Made by a program: the position numbers and the translations under genes
Part shown: piece by piece, positions 24,103 through 34,511 of the stretch
How the letters are laid out: each line of letters starts with the position of its first letter
How positions within the stretch are numbered: position 1 is the stretch's first letter
From: Ignavibacteria bacterium
Lineage (GTDB): Bacteria; Bacteroidota; Ignavibacteria; SZUA-365
NCBI GenBank assembly: GCA_002869275.1
Contig: PKTF01000213.1
Coordinates: forward strand, 1 to 54,336
Direction: 5' to 3'
DNA: 54,336 bases
The notes under the pieces: model-generated
Told to the model about the DNA's origin: nothing
Databases searched by the model: none
The model's input: the letters and a program-made list of their open reading frames with translations, nothing else

Positions 24103-25443
24103 TCAACCGCGACCAATACGGCCGCGAATCTTTCCGCTCTTCATGAATCCATCGTAGTGGCGCATAAGCAGATGCGATTCGATCTGCTGGAGCGTATCCA
24201 GTGCGACACCGACGATGATGAGCAGGCTCGTTCCGCCGAAGAACTGCGCGAAGCCGGGTGTGACATTCATTTTCATCATGAAGGTCGGCAGCACGGCCAC
24301 GATCGCCAGGAATATCGATCCCGGCAGCGTGATCCTCGTCAGAATATTGTCAATGTAATCCCGCGTGTGGACGCCCGGCCGAATACCGGGAATGAAACCG
24401 CCCTGCTTCTTCATGTTATCACTGACGTCCTGCGGGTTGAAGGAAATCGCCGTGTAGAAATATGTGAAGAAGATAATCATCACGCCGTAAATAGCGGCGT
24501 AGACGAAAGAATCGTATCGGAAGTAGACCGCGAGGTTCTGCATGAACTCGTTCTCCGGGAAGAACATGGTCACGGTCTCAGGGATAAACATGATCGCCTG
24601 GGCGAAAATAATCGGCATGACGCCGGCAGTGTTCACACGCAGCGGAATGTACTGTGTCACGCCGCCGTAAACCTTGCGGCCGACGACACGTTTCGCGTAC
24701 TGTACTGGTATTCTTCGAGTCCCCTGTGTCACCATCACCACCGCAGCAGTGATTAACACCATGAGGACGACCACGACGAGCTGGATAATGATATTCTCGC
24801 CACGGGTGAATTCAGCGTATGTCGACTGTGGCAGACGCGCAATGATACCGACGAGAATGATCAACGAAATACCGTTACCGATACCACGCTCGGTGATCTG
24901 TTCACCGATCCACATCATGAGCATCGTTGCGCCGGCGATAATGATCATCGTCGACAGCGCGAAAAAGACGCCCTGTACCTCCGGCGGCACAATTGGTGCG
25001 CCGTTGGGAGTGGTGAGATTCTGCAGACGGATCTGCACGCCCCAGCCCTGCAGCGCGGCGATGAAAATCGTGCCGTACCGCGTGAACTGATTAATTTTTT
25101 TCCGTCCTTCTTCACCGCCTTCCTTCTGCAGCTTCTGGAAGTACGGGATGACCGCACCGAGCAGCTGAAGGATAATGCTTGCAGTGATGTACGGCATGAT
25201 ACCGAGGGAAAAGATCGCCGCGTTGCTGAAGGCACCACCGACGAAAAGATCGAACATCCCAAATAAACCGCCAGCGCCGGCCTGGGATTCCAGGTAGTTG
25301 GCCAGCAATCCGGCATTCACGCCGGGAAGAGTCACATGCGCACCGAAGCGCACGATAATGAGCATGAAAAGAGTAAACAGGATCCGCTGACGCAGCTCCT
25401 GAATCTTGAACATGTTACGAAAGCTTTCGCTGAAACCAGCCAT
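24103..25443 (-). CDS. secY: Preprotein translocase subunit SecY
   Basis: A 446-residue inner-membrane channel with about ten transmembrane helices. Recognised parts are the first helix RILFTLFMLIIVRFGAHVTLPG, the plug region following it, GIMPYITASIILQLL, ERGIGNGISLIILVGI and the cytosolic loop with RRIPVQYAKRVVGRKVYGG that binds SecA and the ribosome. It is located 13 bp after rplO as in most spc operons; SecE is encoded at 50616. Confidence 0.98.
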   Translation of the reverse strand: MAGFSESFRNMFKIQELRQRILFTLFMLIIVRFGAHVTLPGVNAGLLANYLESQAGAGGLFGMFDLFVGGAFSNAAIFSLGIMPYITASIILQLLGAVIPYFQKLQKEGGEEGRKKINQFTRYGTIFIAALQGWGVQIRLQNLTTPNGAPIVPPEVQGVFFALSTMIIIAGATMLMMWIGEQITERGIGNGISLIILVGIIARLPQSTYAEFTRGENIIIQLVVVVLMVLITAAVVMVTQGTRRIPVQYAKRVVGRKVYGGVTQYIPLRVNTAGVMPIIFAQAIMFIPETVTMFFPENEFMQNLAVYFRYDSFVYAAIYGVMIIFFTYFYTAISFNPQDVSDNMKKQGGFIPGIRPGVHTRDYIDNILTRITLPGSIFLAIVAVLPTFMMKMNVTPGFAQFFGGTSLLIIVGVALDTLQQIESHLLMRHYDGFMKSGKIRGRIGRG

Positions 25444-25456
25444 GTATCAACCTGTC

Positions 25457-25924
25457 TTACGCTGTAACTGTGGTAGCGGTACCGCCTGCCGCCTCAATTT
25501 TCTCTTTCGCGGTCGCACTGAAGGCATGAGCCGAGATTTCGAGCTTGCTCTTCAGATCGCCGTTGCCCAAGATCTTGATGAGCGAGCGGCGCTTGGACAC
25601 GACACCGAGCTTGAAAAGGAGCTCGGGGTTGATCACACCATCGTTCACGATGCCTTTGGACACCAACTCCTCGAGACGGGAGACATTGATTCCGAGGTAA
25701 TCCTTACGATTGATATTCGTGAACCCAAACTTCGGGAGACGGCGCTGCAAAGGCATCTGTCCGCCTTCGAAGCCCGGCTTGCTCTTATAACCCGCACGAG
25801 ACTGGGCGCCTTTGTGTCCCTTCGTGGAAGTGCCACCACGGCCGCTTCCCTGTCCGCGACCAATGCGCTTTTTCTTTTTCCGAGATCCTTCTGCGTAACG
25901 CAGATTTCCAAGGTGATTAGTCAT
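25457..25924 (-). CDS. rplO: 50S ribosomal protein L15
   Basis: A 155-residue L15 with the usual basic, glycine-rich N-terminus (KKKKRIGRGQGSGRGGTSTK and GQMPLQRRLPKFGF) that threads into 23S rRNA, and a globular C-terminal domain ending KEKIEAAGGTATTVTA. It is an early assembly protein of the large subunit. Confidence 0.98.
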   Translation of the reverse strand: MTNHLGNLRYAEGSRKKKKRIGRGQGSGRGGTSTKGHKGAQSRAGYKSKPGFEGGQMPLQRRLPKFGFTNINRKDYLGINVSRLEELVSKGIVNDGVINPELLFKLGVVSKRRSLIKILGNGDLKSKLEISAHAFSATAKEKIEAAGGTATTVTA

Positions 25925-25958
25925 GATATAGTACCCGTTTCCTTTGCTTGCGTTCGCG

Positions 25959-26144
25959 TTACTCTGCCACTTCCTCGATTTTCACGAGGTGGTGTACCTT
26001 CCGGAGCATACCACGAATCTGGGGAGTGTCGTTCTGGTATACAACCTTGTTCGGACGGCCGAGACCCAGCGCTTCGATGGTGCGCTTCTGGTTCTCGAGA
26101 CGGCCAATGATGCTGCGGACCTGTGTGATTTTTAGCTTCGCCAT
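25959..26144 (-). CDS. rpmD: 50S ribosomal protein L30
   Basis: A 61-residue L30 from ATG 26142-26144 ([15 protein letters not shown]), the normal family length and N-terminus. An alternative ATG at 26163-26165 overlaps the rpsE stop as ATGA and would add seven residues; translational coupling speaks for it, family length against it. [20 protein letters not shown] is the typical C-terminus. Confidence 0.93.
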   Translation of the reverse strand: MAKLKITQVRSIIGRLENQKRTIEALGLGRPNKVVYQNDTPQIRGMLRKVHHLVKIEEVAE

Positions 26145-26161
26145 ATCGTTATCCGTTACGG

Positions 26162-26683
26162 TCATTTAGTCTGGGGGACTTGTGTAAATACTTCCTGCAT
26201 GGTCATGTTGCGTCGTTTAGCCATGCTTCGTGCGTCGACGAGGCTTTCCAGAGCATTCATCGTTGCCTTGACAACGTTATGCTGGTTGGAGGTCCCGAGC
26301 GATTTGGTGAGGATATCCTGCATGCCGGCGGACTCGAGGACCGCGCGGACACCGCCACCGGCGATCAGACCCGTACCCGGCGATGCGGGTTTCAGGATGA
26401 CGCGACCGGCGCCGTAGCGTCCGATGATAACATGCGGGATGGTCCCGTTAATGATGGGGATCCGAAGAACACGCTTGCGCGCATCTTCAACACCCTTGGA
26501 AATGGCGTCGGTTACTTCATTAGCCTTACCCAGTCCAATTCCGACATGTCCATTTCCGTCGCCAACGACTACGATGGCGTTGAAACTGAACCGGCGACCG
26601 CCCTTCACGACTTTCGCGACGCGCTTAATCTGAACCAGACGTTCTTTCAGTTCGAGTTCGCTTGCTTTAACGACTGTAGCCAA
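26162..26683 (-). CDS. rpsE: 30S ribosomal protein S5
   Basis: A 173-residue S5 at the mRNA entry site, important for decoding accuracy. The N-terminal double-stranded RNA-binding-like domain has [20 protein letters not shown] and [17 protein letters not shown]; the C-terminal domain has [18 protein letters not shown]. Length and motifs are standard. Confidence 0.98.
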   Translation of the reverse strand: MATVVKASELELKERLVQIKRVAKVVKGGRRFSFNAIVVVGDGNGHVGIGLGKANEVTDAISKGVEDARKRVLRIPIINGTIPHVIIGRYGAGRVILKPASPGTGLIAGGGVRAVLESAGMQDILTKSLGTSNQHNVVKATMNALESLVDARSMAKRRNMTMQEVFTQVPQTK

Positions 26684-26710
26684 GAATCACTCCTTCAACT
26701 ATCGTGCTGT

Positions 26711-27085
26711 TTAGAATTTGAGTCCGCCTTCACGCGCGCCGTCTGCAACAGCTTTTACGCGTCCATGATAGAGATAGCCGTTCCGATCAAAGACCACCGT
26801 CGAGATGTTCTTTTCCTGGGCGACCTTGGCGATTTCCTTACCGATGATCAGTGCCTGTGCAACCTTGTTCTCGGCGCCCTTGATGGCATCGAGCAGAGCC
26901 TTGCTTTTCGAGGACACTGTCGCGATGGACACGCCTGTGGAGTCATCGATCAACTGGGCGTACATGTGGTTGAGGCTGCGGTACACCGAAAGCCGCGGTT
27001 TTTCCGTCGTTCCCAAGATTTTCTTGCGGATACGGATCTTGCGCTTATCGCGAATCGTGTACTCTTTTACTTTCCTAATGGACAT
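26711..27085 (-). CDS. rplR: 50S ribosomal protein L18
   Basis: A 124-residue L18, which binds 5S rRNA with L5 and L25. It has the basic N-terminal tail (IRDKRKIRIRKKI), PRLSVYRSLNHMYAQLIDD and the C-terminal VFDRNGYLYHGRVKAVADGA. It lies 35 bp after rplF. Confidence 0.98.
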   Translation of the reverse strand: MSIRKVKEYTIRDKRKIRIRKKILGTTEKPRLSVYRSLNHMYAQLIDDSTGVSIATVSSKSKALLDAIKGAENKVAQALIIGKEIAKVAQEKNISTVVFDRNGYLYHGRVKAVADGAREGGLKF

Positions 27086-27120
27086 GGTCTCGTGTCTCCA
27101 GATAACAACGTCAATTCAAA

Positions 27121-27660
27121 TTACGCTTTCGCAGTCTTACCGGCCTTGCGACGGACGTATTCGCCGGCATACCGGATACCTTTTCCTTTGTACGGCTCGG
27201 GGGGCCGCACTTCTCGGATCTTCGCAGCGACCTGTCCGACCAACTGCTTATCGATGCCACTCACGCTCAATGCCGTCGCCGTGGCCACCTCGAAGGTGAT
27301 ACCGTCGGGCGGAATAAACGCGACCTGGTGCGAATAGCCGATATTGAGAATCAGGTTTTTGCCAGACAGATCCACCTTGTATCCGACGCCGATGAGCTCG
27401 AGGCTTTTCTTGAAACCATCGGTCACACCAGTGACCATGTTCTGAATGTTTGCCCGGGTCGTGCCGTGCAATGCGCGATGCGACTTGATGTCGCTCGGAC
27501 GCGTTACGGTGACCTTGCCATCTTCGACCGAGACGGTAACGTCCTGATGAATCGGACGCGTGAGCTCGCCTTTCGGTCCTTTGACCGTCAGCATGCCGTC
27601 CTTGAGGGTGACATTAACACCCGAAGGGATCTCGATGGGGTTTTTACCAACTCTAGACAC
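27121..27660 (-). CDS. rplF: 50S ribosomal protein L6
   Basis: A 179-residue L6 located near the factor-binding site. It begins [20 protein letters not shown] and has the two duplicated L6 domains, the second ending in [20 protein letters not shown], the most conserved family stretch. Standard length. Confidence 0.98.
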   Translation of the reverse strand: MSRVGKNPIEIPSGVNVTLKDGMLTVKGPKGELTRPIHQDVTVSVEDGKVTVTRPSDIKSHRALHGTTRANIQNMVTGVTDGFKKSLELIGVGYKVDLSGKNLILNIGYSHQVAFIPPDGITFEVATATALSVSGIDKQLVGQVAAKIREVRPPEPYKGKGIRYAGEYVRRKAGKTAKA

Positions 27661-27687
27661 GTGATAACTCCTTGTATCTCTAAATCG

Positions 27688-28077
27688 TTACCAGATTCTG
27701 CACAGCACTTCACCGCCCACATTCTCCTGACGTGCCTGCGCATCGGTCAGAAGGCCTTTCGGCGTGGAGACGATGGTGATACCGAGACCGTTCAGCGTGC
27801 GGGGGAGGTCGTCGGCTCCCTTGTACAGGCGCAGACCTGGAGTGCTGATGCGCTCGAGCCCCTTGATCACGGATTCACCTTCAAGGTAACGCAGGTAGAT
27901 GCGAATCGTCCCCTGCGGGGGATCCTTGAGTACTGAATAGCCGTTGATGAAATTCTGCTTGTACAGAATCTCGGTCAGCCCCGCTTTCATGTTCGAAGCC
28001 GGGATATCGACGTGCTTGTGGTTAGCGCGCCCTGCGTTACGAATGCGCGTTAAAAAATCTGCAATGGGATCTGTCAT
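27688..28077 (-). CDS. rpsH: 30S ribosomal protein S8
   Basis: A 129-residue S8 that binds helix 21 of 16S rRNA and in E. coli represses the spc operon. It starts [20 protein letters not shown] and ends with [20 protein letters not shown], both conserved. It follows rpsN by 36 bp. Confidence 0.98.
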   Translation of the reverse strand: MTDPIADFLTRIRNAGRANHKHVDIPASNMKAGLTEILYKQNFINGYSVLKDPPQGTIRIYLRYLEGESVIKGLERISTPGLRLYKGADDLPRTLNGLGITIVSTPKGLLTDAQARQENVGGEVLCRIW

Positions 28078-28113
28078 GATGATCTCTATTCGATGATTTC
28101 GTCTTGAATTCTC

Positions 28114-28299
28114 TTACCAGCTTGCCTTGCGCACACCCGGGATCTTGCCCTCGAGTGCGAGTTCGCGGAAGCAAAGGCGGCAAATGCCAAACTTGCGATA
28201 GTAGGCACGGGGACGTCCACACCGCTGGCAGCGGTTGTATTCGCGAACGCCGAATTTCTGTTTCCTGTTGGCCTTGACAATCAGAGCTTTACGAGCCAC
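28114..28299 (-). CDS. rpsN: 30S ribosomal protein S14, zinc-binding type
   Basis: A 61-residue S14 of the short C+ (type Z) form. Cys24, Cys27, Cys40 and Cys43 (CQRC...CRLC) form the zinc site; the longer zinc-free form is about 89-101 residues. It sits at its usual position between rplE and rpsH. Confidence 0.98.
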   Translation of the reverse strand: MARKALIVKANRKQKFGVREYNRCQRCGRPRAYYRKFGICRLCFRELALEGKIPGVRKASW

Positions 28300-28327
28300 G
28301 GTACTATCCTTTTTCTAACGTGAACGA

Positions 28328-28966
28328 TTACGCCTGTGCGACTTCTTTCTTGCGGAACGGAAGACCAAAGTGCTCGAGCAGCGCCTTGGCTTCTTCGTCT
28401 GTCTTGGCAGACGTAACGATAGTGACGTCCATACCGAAGATGCGTGCGATCTTGTCGACATCGATCTCCGGGAAAATGATCTGTTCCTTCACACCGATGC
28501 TGTAGTTGCCGCGTCCGTCGAATGACTTGTCGGACACGCCGCGGAAATCGCGGATCCGGGGAATGGCGGTACTGATGAAGCGATCCAGAAACTCATACAT
28601 GCGGGCGCGACGCATCGTCACGCGCAGACCGATCTGCATCCCGTCACGGAGCTTGAAATTCGAGATGCTTTTCTTTGCCTTGGTCACGACAACTTTCTGG
28701 CCGACGATGGTCTCCATGTCGCGGGCTGCCTGCTCGAGGATCTTCGAATCCTGGATGGCGTCACCGAGACCCATGTTGACACTGACCTTCTGAATCTTCG
28801 GCACTTCCATGACGCTCTTGTATGAGAACTGCTTCATCATCGCGGGGACGATGGTCTCACGGTAGCGATCAAAGAGGCGCAGCTGTTCGATGGGATCGTC
28901 GCCGAATTCCGGTGTCTTCGCCGCGGATTTTGCCGCAGCACCTTTTTTGTTTTTCTTCGATGCCAT
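28328..28966 (-). CDS. rplE: 50S ribosomal protein L5 with basic N-terminal extension
   Basis: A 212-residue L5, about 30 residues longer than the E. coli protein (179). The added N-terminus is Lys/Ala-rich ([20 protein letters not shown]). The core has [36 protein letters not shown] and [21 protein letters not shown]5 binds 5S rRNA and forms the bridge to S13. Confidence 0.97.
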   Translation of the reverse strand: MASKKNKKGAAAKSAAKTPEFGDDPIEQLRLFDRYRETIVPAMMKQFSYKSVMEVPKIQKVSVNMGLGDAIQDSKILEQAARDMETIVGQKVVVTKAKKSISNFKLRDGMQIGLRVTMRRARMYEFLDRFISTAIPRIRDFRGVSDKSFDGRGNYSIGVKEQIIFPEIDVDKIARIFGMDVTIVTSAKTDEEAKALLEHFGLPFRKKEVAQA

Positions 28967-28995
28967 GATTTCTTGCTATATCTGATCGTGTATGA

Positions 28996-29322
28996 TTATT
29001 CGATGGTTTCGCCGGTGGCGACGCTGCGACGCACAAAGCGCGTCTTGCCCGTGTTCTCATCGATGATGGCTGCCTTTCCGATGCGGGTGGGCTCACCCGA
29101 CTTCGAATCGATCAGCATCACGTTAGAAATATGAATCGGGGCTTCCTGACGCATGATGCCACCCTGCGGGTTGGTCTGCGTCGGCTTGCGATGACGGCTC
29201 ACGAGGTTGACACCCTCGATAATAAGGCGCTGCTTTTCAGGATACACCCGAAGCACCTTTCCGGACTTCCCCTTGGAGTTCCCGGCGATCACCATCACCA
29301 TATCGTTTTTCTTGATCTTCAT
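28996..29322 (-). CDS. rplX: 50S ribosomal protein L24
   Basis: A 108-residue L24, one of the two assembly initiators of the large subunit. The KOW motif is at the start (KKNDMVMVIAGNSKGKSGKV), then GVNLVSRHRKPTQTNPQGGI. Standard length and position 30 bp after rplN. Confidence 0.98.
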   Translation of the reverse strand: MKIKKNDMVMVIAGNSKGKSGKVLRVYPEKQRLIIEGVNLVSRHRKPTQTNPQGGIMRQEAPIHISNVMLIDSKSGEPTRIGKAAIIDENTGKTRFVRRSVATGETIE

Positions 29323-29352
29323 GTGAATCTGCGCTTAACGTTGTAAAATCAC

Positions 29353-29721
29353 TTACAGTACTTCGGGAGCGAGAGAGACGATTTTCATGAACGATTTGTC
29401 GCGCAGCTCGCGCGCAACCGGTCCAAAAATACGCGTCCCGCGTGGTTCCATGTTCTGGTTGATCAGCACCGCGGCGTTTTCGTCGAAGCGGATGTACGTC
29501 CCGTCGGGACGGCGATACTCTTTCTTCGTGCGCACGATGACGGCGCGTGAAATTTCGCCTTTCTTGACGCCGCCTCCAGGGATGGCCGACTTGACCGTGA
29601 CGACTACGATGTCGCCGACGGAGGCGTACCGCCTGCCGGAACCGCCCAGAACGCGGATACAGCGGATTTTTTTTGCGCCGGAATTATCGGCGGCGACGAG
29701 ATTGGTTTCTTCCTGAATCAT
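29353..29721 (-). CDS. rplN: 50S ribosomal protein L14
   Basis: A 122-residue L14, the usual length, located at the subunit interface (bridge B8). It begins [20 protein letters not shown] and has [16 protein letters not shown] and [16 protein letters not shown]. It follows rpsQ by 23 bp. Confidence 0.98.
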   Translation of the reverse strand: MIQEETNLVAADNSGAKKIRCIRVLGGSGRRYASVGDIVVVTVKSAIPGGGVKKGEISRAVIVRTKKEYRRPDGTYIRFDENAAVLINQNMEPRGTRIFGPVARELRDKSFMKIVSLAPEVL

Positions 29722-29744
29722 CGGTATTACCTACAAGTTTAGCT

Positions 29745-30026
29745 TTAGCGTGCACGTTCAACGATTTCGACAAGGCGCCAGCGTTTCCGCTTGCTGAGCG
29801 GACGCGTTTCCATGATCAGGACCTTGTCTCCCAGATCTGCGGTCGAATGTTCGTCATGCACCAGGTACTTCTTCGAAACCTTGAAGTACTTCTTGTATAA
29901 TGGGTGCGGAACCTGACGCTCGATCTGCACCGTGACCGTCTTGTTCATCTTGCTGGAAACGACGATCCCGATTCGGGTCTTGCGGGAATTGCGCGTGGTG
30001 GTCTGTGATTCCTGTGCAGTAGCCAT
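29745..30026 (-). CDS. rpsQ: 30S ribosomal protein S17
   Basis: A 93-residue S17 with a short Ser/Thr/Gln-rich N-terminal tail before the OB-fold ([34 protein letters not shown]). It binds near the 5' domain of 16S rRNA. It follows rpmC by 2 bp. Confidence 0.97.
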   Translation of the reverse strand: MATAQESQTTTRNSRKTRIGIVVSSKMNKTVTVQIERQVPHPLYKKYFKVSKKYLVHDEHSTADLGDKVLIMETRPLSKRKRWRLVEIVERAR

Positions 30027-30028
30027 GA

Positions 30029-30232
30029 TTATTTCTCTTCTCCGCTAAGTTCGCGTTCTTTCAGTAGTGTGTTCATCCGCGCAATATCCCGTCGCAGTTT
30101 CTGAATCTGCGATGTATCTGCAAGCTGTGAACTCGCAAGCTGAAAGTGCAGCGTAGAAAGATTTTCCTGGTCTTCCACCAAACGGTCGCGGATTTCCTTG
30201 GTGGTCATTTGACGTAATTCCATTGCCTTCAT
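30029..30232 (-). CDS. rpmC: 50S ribosomal protein L29
   Basis: A 67-residue L29 starting at ATG 30230-30232, with GGAG 9 nt upstream; a GTG at 30250 would add six residues but lacks support. It is a two-helix protein near the exit tunnel ([37 protein letters not shown]). Confidence 0.94.
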   Translation of the reverse strand: MKAMELRQMTTKEIRDRLVEDQENLSTLHFQLASSQLADTSQIQKLRRDIARMNTLLKERELSGEEK

Positions 30233-30250
30233 GTATGCGATCTCCAGCAC

Positions 30251-30673
30251 TTATTCGCCCGAGTAATCGGGACGCGTGACAACTTTAACCTTAATCGGGA
30301 GCTTGTAGGATGCCAGCTTCAGTGCCTCATGCGCGAGTTCACTGCTCACACCACCAATTTCGAACATGATGCGACCCGGCTTGACGACAGAAACCCAGAA
30401 CTCGGGCGCGCCTTTTCCCTTACCCATACGGGTCTCGAGCGGCTTCTTCGAAACGGGCTTGTCGGGGAAAATGCGGATCCAGACTTTACCATCGCGCTTC
30501 ATGCGGCGCGTCAGAGCGACACGAGCTGCCTCGATCTGACGAGAGGTGATCCAGCCCGGCTCGAGCGCCTTGAGGCCGAAGCTCCCGAACGCGATCGTCG
30601 AGCCGCGCTGCGCCTTGCCCCGCATGCGGCCGCGCTGCTGTTTTCTGAATTTAACTCGTTTGGGCATTAACAT
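30251..30673 (-). CDS. rplP: 50S ribosomal protein L16
   Basis: A 140-residue L16, close to the A site and 5S rRNA. The start [20 protein letters not shown] matches the family N-terminus (MLQPKRTKFRK in E. coli). [20 protein letters not shown] and [20 protein letters not shown] are conserved. Confidence 0.98.
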   Translation of the reverse strand: MLMPKRVKFRKQQRGRMRGKAQRGSTIAFGSFGLKALEPGWITSRQIEAARVALTRRMKRDGKVWIRIFPDKPVSKKPLETRMGKGKGAPEFWVSVVKPGRIMFEIGGVSSELAHEALKLASYKLPIKVKVVTRPDYSGE

Positions 30674-30712
30674 CGTCTAATCCTTCTTCAATTCGATTCG
30701 TAATAACTCGGT

Positions 30713-31366
30713 TTACATCCGGGCTGCAGGACTGGCCTTCGTCCCGAGCACTTCGCCCTTGCAAATCCACACTTTGACGCCAATCGTACCATAAATGGTC
30801 TTGGCTGTGGTATGGGCGTAATCAATGTTCGAGCGCAGGGTGTGCAGGGGGATACTGCCATCCTTGTACTGCTCGGTGCGCGACATTTCAGCGCCACCCA
30901 AACGGCCGGCGCACATGATGCGGACGCCGTCGGCTCCCATGCGCATGGCCGCGGTAATCGCTGACTTCATGGCGCGACGGAAGGAAACGCGGCCTTCGAG
31001 CTGGCTGGAAATATTTTCCGCCACGAGATAGGCATCAAGCTCGGGACGCTTGATCTCGGAAATGAGAATCTTGACGTCTTTGTTCGTCACTTTCTTGAGC
31101 TCTTCCTCAAGCTGTGCGATTTCCTTTCCACTCTTACCGATCACAACGCCCGGACGGGACGTATGAATGGCAAGCACAACGCGCTTGGGGGTACGCTCAA
31201 TCACGATCCGTGAAATACCGGCCTTGCGAAGGCGGTTGCGGATGTAATTGCGGATCATCAGATCCTCTTCGAGCTTCGTCGCGAAATTTCGCTCGTCGTA
31301 CCAGTTGGCATCCCATTCGCGGGTGATGCCGAGGCGGATTCCAATCGGATTAGTCTTCTGGCCCAA
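30713..31366 (-). CDS. rpsC: 30S ribosomal protein S3
   Basis: A 217-residue S3 at the mRNA entry channel. The N-terminal KH domain has TSRPGVVIGKSGKEIAQLEE with the GxxG loop; the C-terminal domain has FRRAMKSAITAAMRMGADGV and GRLGGAEMSRTE. It follows rplV by 18 bp. Confidence 0.98.
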   Translation of the reverse strand: MGQKTNPIGIRLGITREWDANWYDERNFATKLEEDLMIRNYIRNRLRKAGISRIVIERTPKRVVLAIHTSRPGVVIGKSGKEIAQLEEELKKVTNKDVKILISEIKRPELDAYLVAENISSQLEGRVSFRRAMKSAITAAMRMGADGVRIMCAGRLGGAEMSRTEQYKDGSIPLHTLRSNIDYAHTTAKTIYGTIGVKVWICKGEVLGTKASPAARM

Positions 31367-31384
31367 AATGCTTCTCCTGCTTGC

Positions 31385-31735
31385 CTACTCTTGTTCGGAA
31401 ACTACGATGGTGAGATGGTTCGACCGCTTGCGAACGCGGTATGCGCGGCCCTGCGGGGCCGGTAGAATGCGTTTCATCATCGGACCACCGTCGACGGTGA
31501 TCGTCTTGACGATTACACTCTCAGGATCGATTCTGCCGCCGTCCTTGGCGTTGATGAGGTTCGATACCGCCGAGCGCAGCGTGGTCTCGCAGACCTTCGA
31601 TGCATGCTTCGGCGAGTAATGCAGAATATCCAGTGCTTCCTCGACTGATTTGCCTCGGATCAGGTCCGCCACCAGTCTCATCTTCCGTGGGGATCCCGGG
31701 ATATGTCGCTTGATTGCGCGTGCTTCCAGATTCAT
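31385..31735 (-). CDS. rplV: 50S ribosomal protein L22
   Basis: A 116-residue L22 whose long hairpin lines the exit tunnel. [20 protein letters not shown] and the hairpin tip with [20 protein letters not shown] are standard. No tunnel-loop change is obvious by eye. Confidence 0.98.
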   Translation of the reverse strand: MNLEARAIKRHIPGSPRKMRLVADLIRGKSVEEALDILHYSPKHASKVCETTLRSAVSNLINAKDGGRIDPESVIVKTITVDGGPMMKRILPAPQGRAYRVRKRSNHLTIVVSEQE

Positions 31736-31754
31736 TGTATTCCTACGCTATAGC

Positions 31755-32036
31755 TTATCGAGAAGATTTTTCTGCTTTGCCACCGGGATGGCTGCGGAAG
31801 ATCCGCGTCGGAGAAAACTCTCCGAGCTTGTGACCGATCATGTTCTCCTGTACATACACAGGGATGAACTTGTTGCCGTTGTGTACGGCAAACGTGTGAC
31901 CGATAAAATCAGGCGGAATAGTGCAGCGGCGCGCCCACGTCTTGATCACACGCTTCTGATTCGTCTTGTTCAGAGCTTCAACCTTATCGGCCAGCTTCTC
32001 GTCGATGTACGGTCCTTTTTTCAGCGAACGTGCCAT
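31755..32036 (-). CDS. rpsS: 30S ribosomal protein S19
   Basis: A 93-residue S19 starting at ATG 32034-32036 ([20 protein letters not shown]). The frame is open further upstream into rplB but that part is out-of-frame rplB. It binds the head of the small subunit with S13. Its start shares one base with the rplB stop (TAATG). Confidence 0.97.
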   Translation of the reverse strand: MARSLKKGPYIDEKLADKVEALNKTNQKRVIKTWARRCTIPPDFIGHTFAVHNGNKFIPVYVQENMIGHKLGEFSPTRIFRSHPGGKAEKSSR

Positions 32037-32875
32037 TACTTCTTCTTCCGCGACTTGATGATATACTTGTTGGAAAGGTTCTTTTTCTTCCGCGTCTTCA
32101 GTCCCTTGGCGTACTTGCCCCAGGGCGAGACAGGATGCTGTCGGCCACCACCAGACTTGGACTTGCCTTCGCCACCACCGTTGGGATGGTCGACGGGGTT
32201 CATGCACATACCGCGTACATGCGGACGTTTGCCTTTCCAGCGCGAACGACCGGCCTTGCCCCAGCTGATATTTTCATGTGTCTTGTTGCCGACCTCGCCA
32301 AGCGTGGCATAGCATTCCAGACGCACAAGACGCACTTCGCCGGAGGGCAGTTTGACCTGCGCGTACTTTCCTTCCTTGGCTACGAGCTGCGCGGCGTTGC
32401 CGGCACTGCGTGCGATCTGTCCACCCTTGCCGGGCTTCATCTCAATGTTGTGGATGAAGGTACCGATAGGAATACTCTGCAGCGGCAGTGCGTTACCGTC
32501 CTTGATTTCGGCGTCTGGACCATTCATGATCTTATCACCGACCTTCATGCCATCCGGAGCGAGGATGTAACGCTTCTCGCCATCGGCATAGACGATCAAG
32601 GCGATATATGCGGTGCGGTTCGGATCATATTCAATGGTATCCACACGACCGGGAACGCCGATTTTATTGCGCTTGAAATCAATGATTCTGTAGCGCCGCT
32701 TGTGTCCGCCTCCACGGTGACGCGTCGTGATGCGCCCGTGATTATTGCGGCCGCCGCTTTTCTTCAGCGGTCCCATCAGCGACTTCTCCGGCGTCGTACA
32801 GGTTACTTCCTCGAACGTTGCGATCGAGTAGTACCGCGTTGCGGGGGTCATCGGACGTAATTTTCTAACAGCCAC
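32036..32875 (-). CDS. rplB: 50S ribosomal protein L2
   Basis: A 279-residue L2, an essential protein of the peptidyl-transferase region. Key parts are [20 protein letters not shown] near the N-terminus, and [20 protein letters not shown] with the conserved histidine implicated in activity. Standard length. Confidence 0.98.
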   Translation of the reverse strand: MAVRKLRPMTPATRYYSIATFEEVTCTTPEKSLMGPLKKSGGRNNHGRITTRHRGGGHKRRYRIIDFKRNKIGVPGRVDTIEYDPNRTAYIALIVYADGEKRYILAPDGMKVGDKIMNGPDAEIKDGNALPLQSIPIGTFIHNIEMKPGKGGQIARSAGNAAQLVAKEGKYAQVKLPSGEVRLVRLECYATLGEVGNKTHENISWGKAGRSRWKGKRPHVRGMCMNPVDHPNGGGEGKSKSGGGRQHPVSPWGKYAKGLKTRKKKNLSNKYIIKSRKKK

Positions 32876-32911
32876 TGCTCGTTCCTTGTATAATAGTTAT
32901 CGTTGACTCGT

Positions 32912-33199
32912 TTAGGCTTCCAGCAGCTCGATGGTCTGACCCTCTTTGAGGGTGACAATCGCCTTTTTCCAGCTCGGACGGGAGCCCTCAAGGCGCCCAC
33001 GGCGGGTGAACTGCGACTTCCGCTTTCCTTTGTAGCGGATCGTCCGGATGCTCTCGACGTCGACGGAGAACCGCTTTTCGATCGCCTGCGAGATCTCGAT
33101 CTTGTTGGCGTTGATATCTACGGCAAAAGCGAACTGATTCCGCTCAGCGAGCGTCGTCATCTTTTCCGTCAAAATCGGCCGTTTGATAATGGTTTTCAT
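32912..33199 (-). CDS. rplW: 50S ribosomal protein L23
   Basis: A 95-residue L23 at the tunnel exit, docking site of trigger factor and SRP. It starts MKTIIKRPILTEKMTTLAER and has the conserved VESIRTIRYKGKRKSQFTRR loop. It follows rplD by 15 bp. Confidence 0.98.
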   Translation of the reverse strand: MKTIIKRPILTEKMTTLAERNQFAFAVDINANKIEISQAIEKRFSVDVESIRTIRYKGKRKSQFTRRGRLEGSRPSWKKAIVTLKEGQTIELLEA

Positions 33200-33214
33200 T
33201 TCCAGTCCGCTGAA

Positions 33215-33844
33215 TTAGATTTTGGTAAACGTCTCTTCAATCACCGGAAGCGCGCTCTTCTGAATGAGGAGCATCTGGTTGTTCAGGACGTCATACGTCG
33301 ACGCCTTCGAGGCTTCACGGATTTCCAACGTCGGGATATTGCGGCCGGCAAGCCACAGGTCCTGATCGTACTGGGGCACGATGAGCAGCGTCTTGGTGCT
33401 CTGCAGCGAGAGGGCAGCCAGAATGGCAAACATCTCGCGGGTCTTCGGCTCGTTGACCTTGAAGTCTTCGACGATCATGATCTGTTCGTCCTGCGCCTTC
33501 ATGGCGTAGGCGGACTTACGAGCGAGCTGACGCATTTTCACCGGCAGCTTCCGCGCGTAGTTGCGCGGACGCGGACCAAAAATGGTACCGCCGCCAACCC
33601 ACAGCGGAGAACGTGTCGTACCGGCACGCGCGGTGCCACGACCCTTCTGACGCCAGGGCTTCCTGCCGCCACCGCGTACTTCCGCACGCTCTTTGGCTTT
33701 CGCGGTACCCTGCCGCTTGTTCCCGAGATGGACACGCACTGCATGATAGACCATGTGCGCATTGGGCTCGATTCCAAACACGGAGTCGTTCAGTGCGACC
33801 TCGTCACTCTTCGAACCTGATGTGGTATATGCTTGAACGTTCAT
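33215..33844 (-). CDS. rplD: 50S ribosomal protein L4
   Basis: A 209-residue L4. The tunnel-reaching loop is visible (GGGRKPWRQKGRGTARAGTT then RSPLWVGGGTIFGPRPRNYA). L4 also represses the S10 operon in E. coli. It follows rplC by 11 bp. Confidence 0.98.
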   Translation of the reverse strand: MNVQAYTTSGSKSDEVALNDSVFGIEPNAHMVYHAVRVHLGNKRQGTAKAKERAEVRGGGRKPWRQKGRGTARAGTTRSPLWVGGGTIFGPRPRNYARKLPVKMRQLARKSAYAMKAQDEQIMIVEDFKVNEPKTREMFAILAALSLQSTKTLLIVPQYDQDLWLAGRNIPTLEIREASKASTYDVLNNQMLLIQKSALPVIEETFTKI

Positions 33845-33855
33845 AATGGCAGCGA

Positions 33856-34485
33856 TTACTTAGCTTGTTTGTGAATCTCGAGAAAGCCCTTGCGATTACC
33901 CGGAACCGCACCCTTCACGATGAGGATATTCGATTCGGGGATCACACGGAGGACCGTCAGGTTCTTATAGGTCACACGGTTGCCGCCGGTACGGCCAGCC
34001 ATACGCATTCCACGAAAGACGCGGGACGGGTATGAGCTCTGCCCGATGGAACCGGGGGCGCGAAGGCGATTGTGCTGACCATGGGTCGCACCGCCTACAC
34101 CGCCGAATCCGTGGCGCTTCATGACACCCTGGAAACCTTTTCCCTTCGAGGTGCCGGCAACAGAAACCATTTCGCCCACCTCAAACATCTCCACCGTCAC
34201 TTCGTCACCTGAATTCATGTCTTCCGTTGCGAAGCCCTTGAATTCACGAACGATCTGTACGGGATCGGCATTGTAGGTGCTGAACTGCCCCATGTCGGGC
34301 TTGTTCACATTCTTTTCGGACTTTGTGCCGAACCCCAGCTGCACAGCTTCGTAACCGTCACGCTCCTGCGTGCGCTTCTGAAGGATGGTGCACGGGCCAG
34401 CCTCGATTACGGTGCAGGGAATCAGTTTCCCGTCCGCATCGAAGATGCTCGTCATTCCGATTTTTTTTCCTAGTATTCCAGGCAT
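33856..34485 (-). CDS. rplC: 50S ribosomal protein L3
   Basis: A 209-residue L3, an assembly-initiating protein with an extension reaching the peptidyl-transferase centre. It starts [42 protein letters not shown] is the conserved region, with the Gln that is methylated by PrmB in relatives (GATHGQHN). Confidence 0.98.
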   Translation of the reverse strand: MPGILGKKIGMTSIFDADGKLIPCTVIEAGPCTILQKRTQERDGYEAVQLGFGTKSEKNVNKPDMGQFSTYNADPVQIVREFKGFATEDMNSGDEVTVEMFEVGEMVSVAGTSKGKGFQGVMKRHGFGGVGGATHGQHNRLRAPGSIGQSSYPSRVFRGMRMAGRTGGNRVTYKNLTVLRVIPESNILIVKGAVPGNRKGFLEIHKQAK

Positions 34486-34511
34486 AGTGTCAAACCAGCT
34501 TGCTTAATGTC